Shown in pieces: positions 26,999 through 35,577 of a stretch of DNA of 64,000 nt (the first letter of the stretch is position 1; the number at the start of each line of letters is the position of its first letter). The notes beneath the pieces were generated by a model. The model was not told the origin of the DNA. It made no database searches and worked only from the letters and a program-made list of their open reading frames with translations. Made by a program: the position numbers and the translations under genes. The stretch comes from Corticimicrobacter sp040137905 (GTDB taxonomy: Bacteria; Pseudomonadota; Gammaproteobacteria; Burkholderiales; Burkholderiaceae_B), in NCBI RefSeq assembly GCF_040137905.1, contig NZ_JBEFDG010000042.1, forward strand, positions 1 to 64,000, read 5' to 3'.

Positions 26999-27884
26999 AA
27001 ACCCGCACGCCGGCAGGAACCAGTCGGCGGCCGGGCATGACCAGCCAGGTCTGGGAAGGCGTGGTTTCCCAGCCCGGAAGGATGCGCTGCAGCGTGCCCC
27101 GGGCCAGCGCGTCCTGGGCATGGTGGCGGCCCAGCAGGACGATGCCCTGGTGGCGCAGGGCCATGTGCAGCAGCAGCCGCAGCGAATTGCACTGGAAGCG
27201 GGTGGGCGGCAGGCCGCGCCATTGTTCACCGGTGTCTTTGTGCTGTAGCGCCCAGGTGCGTGGTCGCCCCGACGTGGAACTGAGTGCCAGCACCTCATGC
27301 TGTTCCAGCATCGCGGGATGGTGTGGCGTGCCCTGGCGTTGCAGGTAGCCGGCGCTGGCATAGGCCGCCCAGCGATGTGGGAAAAGGGGACGGGCGACCA
27401 GACTGGCATCGTCGGGCAAGGTACCGTTGCGACTTGCACGGATGGCCAGGTCGAACTGTTCGCCGATGATGTCCACCTGCCGGGCCGACAGGTCGAGCTC
27501 CAGCCGGATGCCCGGAAAGCGCGCCATGAAGTCGGGGAAGAAGGCGGCTGGCAGTGCCTGGTCGGCAAAGTCCGGCGGCATCGAGATCCGCAGTCGTCCA
27601 CTCGGCAGGCCGCTGCGCGAGGCGACGTAGCTGTCGATCTGCGCCATGCTGTCGCTCAGGTCGCGGGTGTGCTCCAGCAGGCCGGCACCGAAGTCGGTCA
27701 GGGCGAGCTTGCGCGTGCTGCGATGGAACAGCCGTTCGCCCAGGCGTGCCTCCAGAGCCGACAGATGGCGTGACACATACGAGCGCGGCAGTCCGCTCCG
27801 CTCTGCCGCACGGCTGAGGCTGCCGGTTTCGGCGACCCGCTGGAACAGCAGCAGGTCATTGGCATCAAGGTCTGCCGGATGCAT
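26868..27884 (-). CDS. LysR-family regulator divergent from a nitroreductase
   Basis: A 338-residue LysR protein: HTH SLSRAAERSGLPRSYVSRHLSALEARLG and a substrate-binding domain, with a C-terminal tail of about 35 residues (Pro, Ser and Asp rich) beyond the usual length. That tail is what overlaps the convergent LysR gene. It is divergent from a nitroreductase gene across a region with two direct TGTTCTGTTT repeats, so it probably controls that gene. The effector is unknown. Confidence 0.92.
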   Translation of the reverse strand: MHPADLDANDLLLFQRVAETGSLSRAAERSGLPRSYVSRHLSALEARLGERLFHRSTRKLALTDFGAGLLEHTRDLSDSMAQIDSYVASRSGLPSGRLRISMPPDFADQALPAAFFPDFMARFPGIRLELDLSARQVDIIGEQFDLAIRASRNGTLPDDASLVARPLFPHRWAAYASAGYLQRQGTPHHPAMLEQHEVLALSSTSGRPRTWALQHKDTGEQWRGLPPTRFQCNSLRLLLHMALRHQGIVLLGRHHAQDALARGTLQRILPGWETTPSQTWLVMPGRRLVPAGVRVFIEALQAAVPDAAASHALPGSGDHPAPPTDTQSRNACPSTPGD

Positions 27885-27897
27885 GATGGCTCCTGAT

Positions 27898-27952
27898 TGT
27901 TCTGTTTATGGAAATATATTATCCACAAAATCAGATTATGTTCTGTTTTTGG
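27898..27952. promoter_or_regulatory. Paired direct repeats TGTTCTGTTTwTGG, probable LysR binding sites
   Basis: TGTTCTGTTTATGG (27898-27911) and TGTTCTGTTTTTGG (27939-27952) differ at one base and are 41 nt apart start to start, about four helical turns. They occupy the divergent region between the LysR gene and the nitroreductase, the arrangement expected for a LysR tetramer with recognition and activation sites. Confidence 0.55.
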
Positions 27953-28017
27953 TTGGTATATAGTTGCTCCATGCCGTATTGGTATCCGCCAACACATCAC
28001 ACCAAGGAATTTTCAGC

Positions 28018-28617
28018 ATGAGCCGTTCGTTCATCGACACCATCAAGAAGCGCCGCACCCAATACGCGCTGGGCAAGAACCTGCCGCTGTCGCAGCAGGA
28101 TGCCACTGCCCTGATTCAGGAGGCCGTGCGCCATACGCCGTCGTCCTTCAATTCGCAAAGCTCGCGTGTCGTGATCCTGTTCGGTGCCCAAAGCGACAAG
28201 TTCTGGGGCTTCGTCAAGGACGCGCTGCGCAAGATCGTGCCGGCAGATGCCTTCCCCGCCACCGAAGCCAAGATCAACAGCTTTGCAGCTGGTGCCGGTA
28301 CGGTGCTGTTCTATGAAGATCAGGACGTGGTCGCCGGCCTGCAGAAGCAGTTTGCCGCCTATGCCGACAACTTCCCGATCTGGTCCGAACAGTCGGGCGG
28401 TATGGCCCAGTTCGCAGTCTGGAATGCACTGGCAGAAGCCAATATCGGTGCCAGCCTGCAGCATTACAACCCGCTGCCTGATGCTGCGGCCGCTGCCGAG
28501 TGGAATATCCCCGCCAGCTGGAAGCTGCGCGCGCAGATGCCCTTCGGCTCGCACGAAGGTGGTTTCGGCGAAAAGAGCTTCATCGACGACGAGCAACGCT
28601 TCCGCGTGTTCGCCTGA
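28018..28617 (+). CDS. Nitroreductase-family oxidoreductase (YdgI/hydroxamate type)
   Basis: A 199-residue FMN-dependent nitroreductase-fold protein. It has the N-terminal MSRSFIDTIKKRRTQYALGK motif, HTPSSFNSQSSRVVIL and a late NIPASWKLRAQMPFG segment, as in the small putative nitroreductases related to fatty-acid-responsive YdiJ/Frp-like enzymes. The ATG at 28018 has AAGGA 8 nt upstream. It is divergently paired with the LysR gene and is its probable target. The natural substrate is unknown. Confidence 0.88.
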   Translation: MSRSFIDTIKKRRTQYALGKNLPLSQQDATALIQEAVRHTPSSFNSQSSRVVILFGAQSDKFWGFVKDALRKIVPADAFPATEAKINSFAAGAGTVLFYEDQDVVAGLQKQFAAYADNFPIWSEQSGGMAQFAVWNALAEANIGASLQHYNPLPDAAAAAEWNIPASWKLRAQMPFGSHEGGFGEKSFIDDEQRFRVFA

Positions 28618-28744
28618 TCGGGGCAGCGGCCAGGCCGCTGCCAGGGCAGGACGCCTCATATTCGACAGCCCTGCAGGTATTGCCTGCGGGGCTGTTTTTT
28701 CTGCGGGGGCCGGCAAGATGAAAATCTGTTCCACCGATTAAGTG

Positions 28745-28758
28745 ATAACATTGGTTAT
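28745..28758. promoter_or_regulatory. Inverted repeat upstream of the AbrB-type antitoxin
   Basis: ATAAC-ATTG-GTTAT lies 18 nt before the antitoxin ATG, close to the ribosome site. It is a plausible autoregulatory operator for the AbrB-type antitoxin. Confidence 0.45.
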
Positions 28759-28776
28759 AACCTGATGGAGGTCACC

Positions 28777-28998
28777 ATGAAACTCAAGATCACCGCCGTT
28801 GGCAACTCTGCCGGCGTCATCCTGCCCAAGGAACTGCTGACGCGCCTGCGTCTGGAAAAGGGCGATGAACTGTTCGCCATCGAAACCCCCGACGGCATCC
28901 GCCTGACTGCCTATGACCCTACGCTGGCGGCACAAATGGCGGTGGCGGAAGAAGTGATGCGCAAGCGCAAGGCATTGCTGCACAAACTGGCCCAGTAA
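28777..28998 (+). CDS. AbrB/MazE-type antitoxin paired with Doc
   Basis: A 73-residue swapped-hairpin AbrB protein: MKLKITAVGNSAGVILPKELLTRLRLEKGDELF is the DNA-binding fold, followed by a short charged helical tail that would bind the toxin. The ATG at 28777 has a GGAGG site 6 nt upstream; an earlier in-frame ATG overlaps that site. It is 17 nt upstream of a Fic/Doc toxin and not of MazF, so the pair is a mixed-type module. Confidence 0.88.
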   Translation: MKLKITAVGNSAGVILPKELLTRLRLEKGDELFAIETPDGIRLTAYDPTLAAQMAVAEEVMRKRKALLHKLAQ

Positions 28999-29015
28999 GG
29001 TCGAGGGAGGCAGTC

Positions 29016-29453
29016 ATGATTATCTGGATAAGCAAGGCACTGGCCTTGGCAATTCATGACCGGCAGCTTGCCGAACATGGCGGGGTGGCAGGCGTGCGTG
29101 ATGAAAACCTGCTGGATTCTGCGCTGGCGCGTCCGCAGCAACGATATGCTTATGGCAATCCCCCTCCGGACCTAGCCGAACTGGCTGCCAGCCTTGCCTT
29201 CGGCATGGCGTGCAATCATCCATTTGCCGATGGCAACAAACGTACCGCAGCAGTGATATGTGAAGTTTTCATCGAGTTGAATGGTGGTTTGCTACAGGCA
29301 GATGACCTGGAGCTTTATCCGCAATATATTGGTCTGGCCGATGGTACGTTGGCCGAGGCTGACTTTGCTGGATGGCTGAGGGTCAGGATTGTGGCTGCAG
29401 CAGGCGACCGTCTGCATGAGCCTTCTGCTTTGTATGGCTCCAACCAGATGTAA
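29016..29453 (+). CDS. doc: Death-on-curing (Doc) toxin, Fic fold
   Basis: A 145-residue Fic/Doc-fold protein with the motif HPFADGNKRTAAV. The Lys in GNKR is the Doc-type variant that in P1 Doc gives kinase activity towards EF-Tu, where AMPylating Fic proteins have GNGR. Domain N-terminal part: VRDENLLDSALARPQQ, typical of the death-on-curing subfamily. It is 17 nt downstream of the AbrB-type antitoxin. Confidence 0.92.
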   Translation: MIIWISKALALAIHDRQLAEHGGVAGVRDENLLDSALARPQQRYAYGNPPPDLAELAASLAFGMACNHPFADGNKRTAAVICEVFIELNGGLLQADDLELYPQYIGLADGTLAEADFAGWLRVRIVAAAGDRLHEPSALYGSNQM

Positions 29454-29469
29454 ATCGATGTTGCTGCCG

Positions 29470-29475
29470 TATAAT
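29470..29475 (+). promoter_or_regulatory. Probable -10 element upstream of ispB
   Basis: A perfect TATAAT lies 142 nt before the ispB start, after the doc stop. No convincing -35 is seen, so it may belong to an extended or activated promoter. Confidence 0.4.
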
Positions 29476-29616
29476 CGCCCTTACCTTGCCTGGCTCCGAT
29501 AGCAGGCATGCAGCCATGTACCCGCATTGCCCCCGGCGTGCGGATGACCCGATGACCTGGCTTGTCGCGAGGCCTGATGCAAACAGGACGCGACGGCTTT
29601 TTTCGCTGGATCTGCG

Positions 29617-30585
29617 TTGAAACCTTCCCCTAATCTGCTTGCCTGCGTAGCCGACGACATGAAGGCGATGGATGCCGTCATTCGCTCCCGGCTTGATTCC
29701 CATGTGGTGCTGATCCGCACGATTGCCGACTACATCATCGGCGCGGGCGGCAAGCGCATGCGTCCGGCCATGCTGCTGATGGTGGCGCGGGCGCTGGGCT
29801 ACAGGGGGGATCATCATCACCTGCTGGCTGCCGTGGTTGAATTCATCCACACGGCTACGTTGCTGCATGACGACGTGGTCGATGAATCCGACCTGCGTCG
29901 CGGGCGAGATACCGCCAATGCGGTGTTCGGCAATGCCGCCAGCGTGCTGGTGGGCGATTATCTGTATTCTCGCTCGTTCGAGATGATGGTGCAGGCCGAC
30001 TCGATGCGCGTGATGGCCATTCTCTCCGGTGCCACCACGGTCATTGCCGAGGGAGAGGTGCTGCAGTTGCTCAATGTGCATGATCCGGACGTGACCGAGG
30101 CGCGCTACATGGAAGTGGTGCGCTACAAGACCGCCAAGCTGTTCGAGGCGGCCGCCCAGGTCGGTGCGGTGCTGGCCGGTGCCACGCCCGAACAGGAAGA
30201 GGCGGCCGCTGCCTACGGTCGCCATATCGGCACTGCCTTCCAACTGGTGGACGATATCCTCGATTACAGCGGCGATGCCGGTGCATTGGGCAAGAATGTG
30301 GGCGATGACCTGCGCGAAGGCAAGCCCACGCTGCCACTGATCCGCATCATGGAAACCGGCACGCCGGAACAGCGAGAACTGGTGCGTGAGGCCATCCGTA
30401 CCGGCGAGGCAGACTTCGACCTGATCGCCCGCACGATCCATGCTTCGGATGCGCTCGAGCATGCCCGCAAGGCGGCCCTGGCTGAAGCGGAAACGGCGCG
30501 TCGCGCACTCGATTTGTTTCCCGCTTCCATTTTCAAGGAATCTCTGTTAAACTTTTGCGCTTTCGCAGTGGAAAGAGATCGGTAA
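29617..30585 (+). CDS. ispB: Octaprenyl diphosphate synthase (trans-polyprenyl synthase)
   Basis: A 322-residue polyprenyl synthase that elongates isoprenyl diphosphate for the ubiquinone side chain. Both aspartate-rich motifs are present: LLHDDVVDESD (first) and FQLVDDILDYSGD (second), with GAGGKRMRP before. The chosen start is a TTG at 29617 because the encoded N-terminus (LLACVADDMKAMDAVI) matches betaproteobacterial homologues; the next ATG at 29659 would remove part of it. A tRNA-Pro gene follows on the same strand. Confidence 0.95.
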   Translation: MKPSPNLLACVADDMKAMDAVIRSRLDSHVVLIRTIADYIIGAGGKRMRPAMLLMVARALGYRGDHHHLLAAVVEFIHTATLLHDDVVDESDLRRGRDTANAVFGNAASVLVGDYLYSRSFEMMVQADSMRVMAILSGATTVIAEGEVLQLLNVHDPDVTEARYMEVVRYKTAKLFEAAAQVGAVLAGATPEQEEAAAAYGRHIGTAFQLVDDILDYSGDAGALGKNVGDDLREGKPTLPLIRIMETGTPEQRELVREAIRTGEADFDLIARTIHASDALEHARKAALAEAETARRALDLFPASIFKESLLNFCAFAVERDR

Positions 30586-30637
30586 GCAAAAAAAGCCCTA
30601 AAACAGCTTTTGCGCGACTGGTTTCCGAAGCCCGCGA

Positions 30638-30714
<77 letters not shown>

Positions 30715-30720
30715 GGATTG

Positions 30721-30757
30721 AAAAAAGTCAGACTAGGAAACTAGTCTGACTTTTTTG
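30721..30757 (+). terminator. Rho-independent terminator after tRNA-Pro
   Basis: AAAAAAGTCAGACTAG, loop GAAA, CTAGTCTGACTTTTTT: a 16-bp perfect stem whose 3' arm ends in six T. It lies 6 nt after the tRNA and ends the ispB-tRNA-Pro transcript. It is symmetric and could also work in the other direction. Confidence 0.92.
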
Positions 30758-30808
30758 CATTGAGGCCCCTGGCGTGTCCAGGCAAAAAAATCGTCTGAGG
30801 ATATCCTC

Positions 30809-31720
30809 ATGATTATCCGGCCGCGGCTGCATTGGCTGCGAATGCTGTTTGTCTTGCGTGGCTCGGTGTTGTCGGCCATCGCGCCACAGTTGATTGCGAC
30901 TACCCTGTTTGCGGTACTGGTGACCTTTGTCCATGGGCAGGTGCTGGATTGGAAGGTTTCCCTCAACTTCGTGCCGTTTTCCCTGATCGGTGTGACGCTG
31001 GCCATTTTCCTGGGGTTTCGCAACAGCACCAGCTATGCCCGCTATTGGGAAGCCCGCTCCCTGTGGGGGCAGGTGCTCAACGATACGCGGTCACTGGTAC
31101 GCCAGGCGTTGTCGCTCAATACCCGTCCGGAGCATGCCAAGGCATTGGTCAACGACCTCAGCGTGTTTGTGCATACGCTCAAGCATCAGTTGCGGGGGAC
31201 GGATGCCATGCCGGATGTGCGCCTGTTTCTCTCGCCACCAGAAGCCGAGAGGATGGGCAAGGCGATCTACAAACCGGCCATCGCGCTCCTGATGGCGAGC
31301 GAATGGCTGCGGGACCGGCTGCGTGCCGGCGAGGTGGCCGTGCCGCTGGCTCCGGCCTTCGAGTCTACCCTTGGGCAATTGAGTACGGCGCTGGGCGGGT
31401 GTGAACGGATTGCCGGTACGCCGATCCCCTTTACCTATTCGGTGCTGATTCACCGGTGCATCTATCTCTATTGCTTCTGGCTGCCGTTTGGACTGCTGGA
31501 TGCCATCGGGCTCATGACGCCGGTGATCGTCTGTTTCATCGCGTACACCTTTTTCGCGCTGGAGGCACTGGGCGCAGAGATCGAAGACCCGTTTGGACTG
31601 GAAGCCAATGACCTCGCCCTGGACGGGATGTCACATACGATCGAGGCCACTCTGTTTGAAATGATTGGCGAACCGCCCCGTACCCGGCAGCCGGTTGCCA
31701 GGGACTATGTGTTGAGCTGA
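30809..31720 (+). CDS. Bestrophin-family (UPF0187) membrane channel
   Basis: A 303-residue integral membrane protein of the bacterial bestrophin family, which form pentameric ion channels. Conserved features include LGFRNSTSYARYWEARSLWG, the FTYSVLIHRCIYLYCFWLPFGL segment and the late EIEDPFGLEANDLALD motif. It starts 52 nt after the tRNA-Pro terminator and is convergent with the metal ABC transporter. Its ion selectivity cannot be predicted. Confidence 0.92.
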   Translation: MIIRPRLHWLRMLFVLRGSVLSAIAPQLIATTLFAVLVTFVHGQVLDWKVSLNFVPFSLIGVTLAIFLGFRNSTSYARYWEARSLWGQVLNDTRSLVRQALSLNTRPEHAKALVNDLSVFVHTLKHQLRGTDAMPDVRLFLSPPEAERMGKAIYKPAIALLMASEWLRDRLRAGEVAVPLAPAFESTLGQLSTALGGCERIAGTPIPFTYSVLIHRCIYLYCFWLPFGLLDAIGLMTPVIVCFIAYTFFALEALGAEIEDPFGLEANDLALDGMSHTIEATLFEMIGEPPRTRQPVARDYVLS

Positions 31721-31729
31721 AGCCTGCCG

Positions 31730-32572
31730 CTAGCCGTGATGCGCGGGCGATTTGTCTTTCAGCAGCGCTTGCGCTACCAGTACACTGATAAACACGATGG
31801 ACAGCAGCAATACGATGGTGGCGGCTGGCGCACTGTCCAGGAAGAAGCTCAGGTAGACGCCGGCCACCGAGGCCGAGACGGCCACACCGGTCGCCACCAG
31901 CAGCATGCGGCCAAAGCTGCGTGTGAGCAGGAAGGCAATCGCACCCGGTGCAATCAGCAGGGCAATGGACAGGACCAGCCCGACTGCCTTGAGGGCCCCG
32001 ACAACCGACAGCGATACCGCCGCCAGCAGGCCGTAGTGCAGCAGGCCGGTCCGCAGCCCCGTGGTACGTGCCTGCATGGGATCGAATGTGTGCAGCAGCA
32101 GGTCGCGCCACTTGAGGATGATCCACAGGCTGATTGTGCCGGCGATGGCGCCGCTTTCCCAGATATCGCGGGCGGTGATGCCCAGCAGGTCGCCGAACAG
32201 GATATGGTCCAGGTGTACGTCACTGCGGATCCAAACATACAGCAGCAGGCCCAGCGCAAACATGCCGGAAAATACCACGCCCATGACGGTGTCCTGCTTG
32301 ACCCGGCTGTTGGCCTGCAGGTAGCCGGTGCCCAGGGCGCAGCACATGCCGGCCACGAAGGCTCCGACGGCATAGGGCAGGCCCAGCATGTAGGCCAGCA
32401 CCACGCCGGGAAAAACCGCGTGCGAGATGGCATCGCCCAGCAGCGCCCAGCCCTTGAGCACCAGGTAGCAGGACAGCAGCGCGGCCGGGACCGCCACGAT
32501 GGCGGCGATCAGCAGGGCCGAGCGCATGAAGTCGAATTGCAGCGGCGCGAACATCATGTCCAGGATCATCAT
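31730..32572 (-). CDS. Manganese/iron ABC transporter permease (second)
   Basis: A 280-residue ABC-3 family permease with about eight membrane segments and the coupling motif region SCYLVLKGWALLGDAISHAVFPGVVLAYMLGLP. This is the SitD/MntC-type paralogue of the upstream permease. Its start overlaps the previous gene stop (ATGATGA), giving ATG at 32572 or 32569. It is the last gene of the metal transporter operon. Confidence 0.93.
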   Translation of the reverse strand: MMILDMMFAPLQFDFMRSALLIAAIVAVPAALLSCYLVLKGWALLGDAISHAVFPGVVLAYMLGLPYAVGAFVAGMCCALGTGYLQANSRVKQDTVMGVVFSGMFALGLLLYVWIRSDVHLDHILFGDLLGITARDIWESGAIAGTISLWIILKWRDLLLHTFDPMQARTTGLRTGLLHYGLLAAVSLSVVGALKAVGLVLSIALLIAPGAIAFLLTRSFGRMLLVATGVAVSASVAGVYLSFFLDSAPAATIVLLLSIVFISVLVAQALLKDKSPAHHG

Positions 32573-33483
32573 GGCGTGGCCTGGCCTCCTGCCTGGGTAT
32601 CGGCGGCAGCCAGTGGCAGCGAAGCCAGCCGGGCGCGACGCCGGGCGGCGATCAGGCCATGGCGGGGGGCCCAGAAAAAGGCCGCCAGGAACAGCAGCGT
32701 CTGCAGCAGGACGATAATGGCCCCGGTGGCCCCATCGATGTAGTAGCTGGCGTAGACGCCCACAAAGCTGGACAGGCTGCCGATGGCCACGGCCAGTGCG
32801 ACCACGCGCCCGAATCGGTCGCTGAGCAGATAGGCCGTGGCACCCGGGGTAACGATCAGGGCAATCACCAGGAAGGCCCCCACGGTCTGCATGGCGGCCA
32901 CGGCGCAGGCCGACAGCAGGGCAAAGAACAGGATCTTGAGCGTGGTGACCGGCAGGCCGCAACTGCGTGCGTGGGTCTCATCGAAAAAGACCAGCAGGAA
33001 GTCTTTCCACTTGAGCAGCAGCACCAGCAGGGTGATGCCGCCGATCAGGACCAGTTGCAGGGTGTCGCCTGGCGTGACGGCCAGGATATTGCCCAGCACG
33101 ATGGTCTGGATGTTGATGCTGGCGGGCGACAGGGAAATCATGAACAGCCCCAGCCCGAAGAAAGTTGTGAAGATCAGGCCGATGATGACATCTTCCTTGA
33201 GCCGGGTGTGCTGGTTGAGAAAGACCATGGCACCGGCCGCCAGCCCCCCTGCAAAAAAAGCACCCGCCGAAAAGGGCAGGCCCAGCATGTAGGCACCGGC
33301 CACGCCGGGCACGATGGAGTGTGACAGCGCATCGCCGATCAGCGACCAGCCCTTGAGCATCAGGAAGCACGACAGAAAGGCGCAGACGCCGCCGATCAGC
33401 GCCGCGCTCCACATGGCGTTGACCATGTAGGCGTAGCCGAATGGCTCGGCCAGGTATGGCCACAGGGTCGGGGCGGCACTCAT
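32569..33483 (-). CDS. Manganese/iron ABC transporter permease (first)
   Basis: A 304-residue ABC-3 family permease with about eight membrane segments and the characteristic LKGWSLIGDALSHSIVPGVAGAYMLGLP loop. It pairs with the downstream permease as the SitC/SitD-type heterodimer. Its start overlaps the ATPase stop by 4 nt and its stop overlaps the next start, so the whole operon is translationally coupled. Confidence 0.93.
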   Translation of the reverse strand: MSAAPTLWPYLAEPFGYAYMVNAMWSAALIGGVCAFLSCFLMLKGWSLIGDALSHSIVPGVAGAYMLGLPFSAGAFFAGGLAAGAMVFLNQHTRLKEDVIIGLIFTTFFGLGLFMISLSPASINIQTIVLGNILAVTPGDTLQLVLIGGITLLVLLLKWKDFLLVFFDETHARSCGLPVTTLKILFFALLSACAVAAMQTVGAFLVIALIVTPGATAYLLSDRFGRVVALAVAIGSLSSFVGVYASYYIDGATGAIIVLLQTLLFLAAFFWAPRHGLIAARRRARLASLPLAAADTQAGGQATP

Positions 33484-34385
33484 GTGCGTGGCTCCTGCGG
33501 GCCAGGGGCTGGATCGCGTACCGAATAGCGGCCATCGAGCAGTACCAGGGGGCGCTCGTCGTCGGTCATGATGCCGACGGCCATGCCTTCTGCCGCATGT
33601 TCCTGCGGCAGGTCGAAGTGGCGCAGCACGCCGCCGAAGGTGCGTTCGAGATTGGCGCGGGTAAAGATCTCGGCGGTGGGGCCACAGGCCAGCACCGTGC
33701 CCTTGACCAGGACCGTACGGTCGCAGAATTCCGGCACGCTGCCCAGATTGTGGGTCGAGACCAGCATGACCCGGCCTTCGTCGCGCAGGGTGCGCAGCAG
33801 GCCGATAATGGCATCCTCGGTCTTCACATCGACCCCGGTGAAGGGTTCGTCAAGCAGGATGACGCGGGCATCCTGGGCCAGTGCCCGGGCCAGGAACACG
33901 CGCTTTTTCTGGCCGCCCGACAGTTCACCGATCTGGCGCGTGCGCAGTTCCAGCATGCCGACGCGCTGCAACGCCTGCTCGACCGCATCGCGGTCGGCGC
34001 GGCGTGGAATGCGCATGAAGCCCATGTGGCCGTAGCGGCCCATCATGACCACATCCTCGACCAGCACCGGGAAGTTCCAGTCCACTTCCTCGCTCTGCGG
34101 CACATAGGCCACCAGGTTGCGGCGCATGGCCTCCTGTACCGACAGGCCCAGAATGCGGATCTCGCCACGACCCAGTCGCAGCAGGCCCATGATGGACTTG
34201 AACAGCGTGGACTTGCCGCTGCCGTTGATGCCGACCAGGGCCGTGATGCTGCCCTGCGGGGTATCGAACGAGGCGTCCCGCAGCGCCGTGTGGCCGTTGC
34301 GATAGGTCACGGTGACATGGCGCACATCCAGGCCTTCGGCCTGTGCCTGCGTGCCTGCCGCTGTCGGGGAAGAGGCCAGGCTCAT
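33480..34385 (-). CDS. Manganese/iron ABC transporter ATP-binding protein
   Basis: A 301-residue ABC ATPase with Walker A GINGSGKST, Q-loop YVPQSEEVDWNFP, signature LSGGQKKR, Walker B VILLDEPF and switch His in STHNL. The LSGGQKKR and WNFPV sequences resemble the SitB/MntB/YfeB manganese group. About 45 C-terminal residues beyond the ATPase domain are variable. It is between the binding protein and the permeases. Confidence 0.95.
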   Translation of the reverse strand: MSLASSPTAAGTQAQAEGLDVRHVTVTYRNGHTALRDASFDTPQGSITALVGINGSGKSTLFKSIMGLLRLGRGEIRILGLSVQEAMRRNLVAYVPQSEEVDWNFPVLVEDVVMMGRYGHMGFMRIPRRADRDAVEQALQRVGMLELRTRQIGELSGGQKKRVFLARALAQDARVILLDEPFTGVDVKTEDAIIGLLRTLRDEGRVMLVSTHNLGSVPEFCDRTVLVKGTVLACGPTAEIFTRANLERTFGGVLRHFDLPQEHAAEGMAVGIMTDDERPLVLLDGRYSVRDPAPGPQEPRT

Positions 34386-35377
34386 CGAGAGAGCCCCTGG
34401 GCGATGGTGTCGGACGTGACGCGCAGCAGGTCAAGATAGGTCGGGACCGGGCCGGACGGTTCGCTGAGCGAGTCCACGTAGAGGACGCCGCCATAGTGGG
34501 CACCGGTTTCACGGGCGACCTGCCGGGCAGGGGCGTCGGAGATGGTGCTTTCACTGAACACGGCGGGAATATGATGCGCACGCACGGCGTCGATCACCCG
34601 GCGCACTTGCTGCGGCGTGCCCTGCTGGTCGGCATTGATGGGCCACAGGTAGAGCTCCTGCAGGCCGAAATCCCGTGCCAGGTAACTGAAAGCCCCTTCG
34701 CTGGTGACCAGCCAGCGTTTTTCTTCCGGCAGCGCAGCCAGTTCGGCTTGGATGGGGGCGATGGCATCGCGGATCTGCTGCTTGTAGGCCTCGGCATTGG
34801 TGCGGTAGGTATCGGCATGGTCGGGGTCGTGACTGATCAGGGCATCACGGATGTTGTCGACATAGATCAGCGCCGAGGTGGGCGACATCCAGCCATGTGG
34901 ATTGGGTTTGCCGCTGTAGGGGCCTTCGCCGATGCCGATTGGTTCGATACCGTCGGATACCACGGCGCTGGGCACGTTCTTGAGGCGCGAGAAGAACTTC
35001 TCGAACCACAGTTCCAGGTTCAGGCCATTCCAGAGGATCAGTTGTGCTCCCTGGGCGCGTACGAGGTCGCCGGGCGTTGGCTGGTATTCGTGGATTTCCG
35101 CACCAGGGCGGGTGATCGATTCGACGATGGCGGCGTCACCTGCCACGTTGCGGGCCATGTCGGCAATCACGGTGAAGGTTGTCACGACCTTGAACTTGTC
35201 CTGTTCCTGCTGGGCCTGTGCCGCGCTCCAGGGCAGGCTGGCCAGCCCGACGCTGGCGAGCGTGCAGGCCAGCATGTGTGCCAGCCGCTGGCCGATTCGG
35301 CCAGCCCGGATGGACGTGCGAGGGGGGTGCTGCAGCGTGGACAGGGGCATGACTACCTCATCGAGAATAAATTTCAT
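34382..35377 (-). CDS. Manganese/iron ABC transporter substrate-binding protein (SitA/YfeA type)
   Basis: A 331-residue cluster A-I metal-binding protein. Expected ligands are present: His in EIHEYQPTPGD, His in NPHGWMSP, Glu in TSEGAFSYLARDFGL and Asp in YVDSLSEPSG. This His-His-Glu-Asp set fits Mn2+/Fe2+ more than Zn2+, which usually uses three His. There is a signal peptide ending near AAQAQ; a second ATG at 35350 removes nine residues before it and may be the true start. It is the first gene of the operon, divergent from mntR. Confidence 0.94.
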   Translation of the reverse strand: MKFILDEVVMPLSTLQHPPRTSIRAGRIGQRLAHMLACTLASVGLASLPWSAAQAQQEQDKFKVVTTFTVIADMARNVAGDAAIVESITRPGAEIHEYQPTPGDLVRAQGAQLILWNGLNLELWFEKFFSRLKNVPSAVVSDGIEPIGIGEGPYSGKPNPHGWMSPTSALIYVDNIRDALISHDPDHADTYRTNAEAYKQQIRDAIAPIQAELAALPEEKRWLVTSEGAFSYLARDFGLQELYLWPINADQQGTPQQVRRVIDAVRAHHIPAVFSESTISDAPARQVARETGAHYGGVLYVDSLSEPSGPVPTYLDLLRVTSDTIAQGLSR

Positions 35378-35383
35378 TTTCTA

Positions 35384-35401
35384 ATATAGCTAGTGCTATA
35401 T
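35384..35401. promoter_or_regulatory. MntR-type operator
   Basis: ATATAGC-TAGT-GCTATAT: a perfect palindrome with 7-bp arms, 6 nt upstream of the metal-binding-protein start codon region and in the divergent region with mntR. A further half-site-like TATAGCAAT follows at 35409. The AT-rich TATAGC arms resemble known MntR boxes. Confidence 0.7.
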
Positions 35402-35577
35402 ATTTTGTATAGCAATTGATTGACTTTTGTCCATTATTTTTTTCTAAGAGTGCGTTAGGTAATGGAATGTCGCCTTGCCTTTTGGCGGAAATCCCTGTCT
35501 GCATCCCGACAAATGTCCGCTGTTGGCCGAGAGATGAGGGATAATTGGGCAGCCTCACCCGTATGGCATCACTACGC

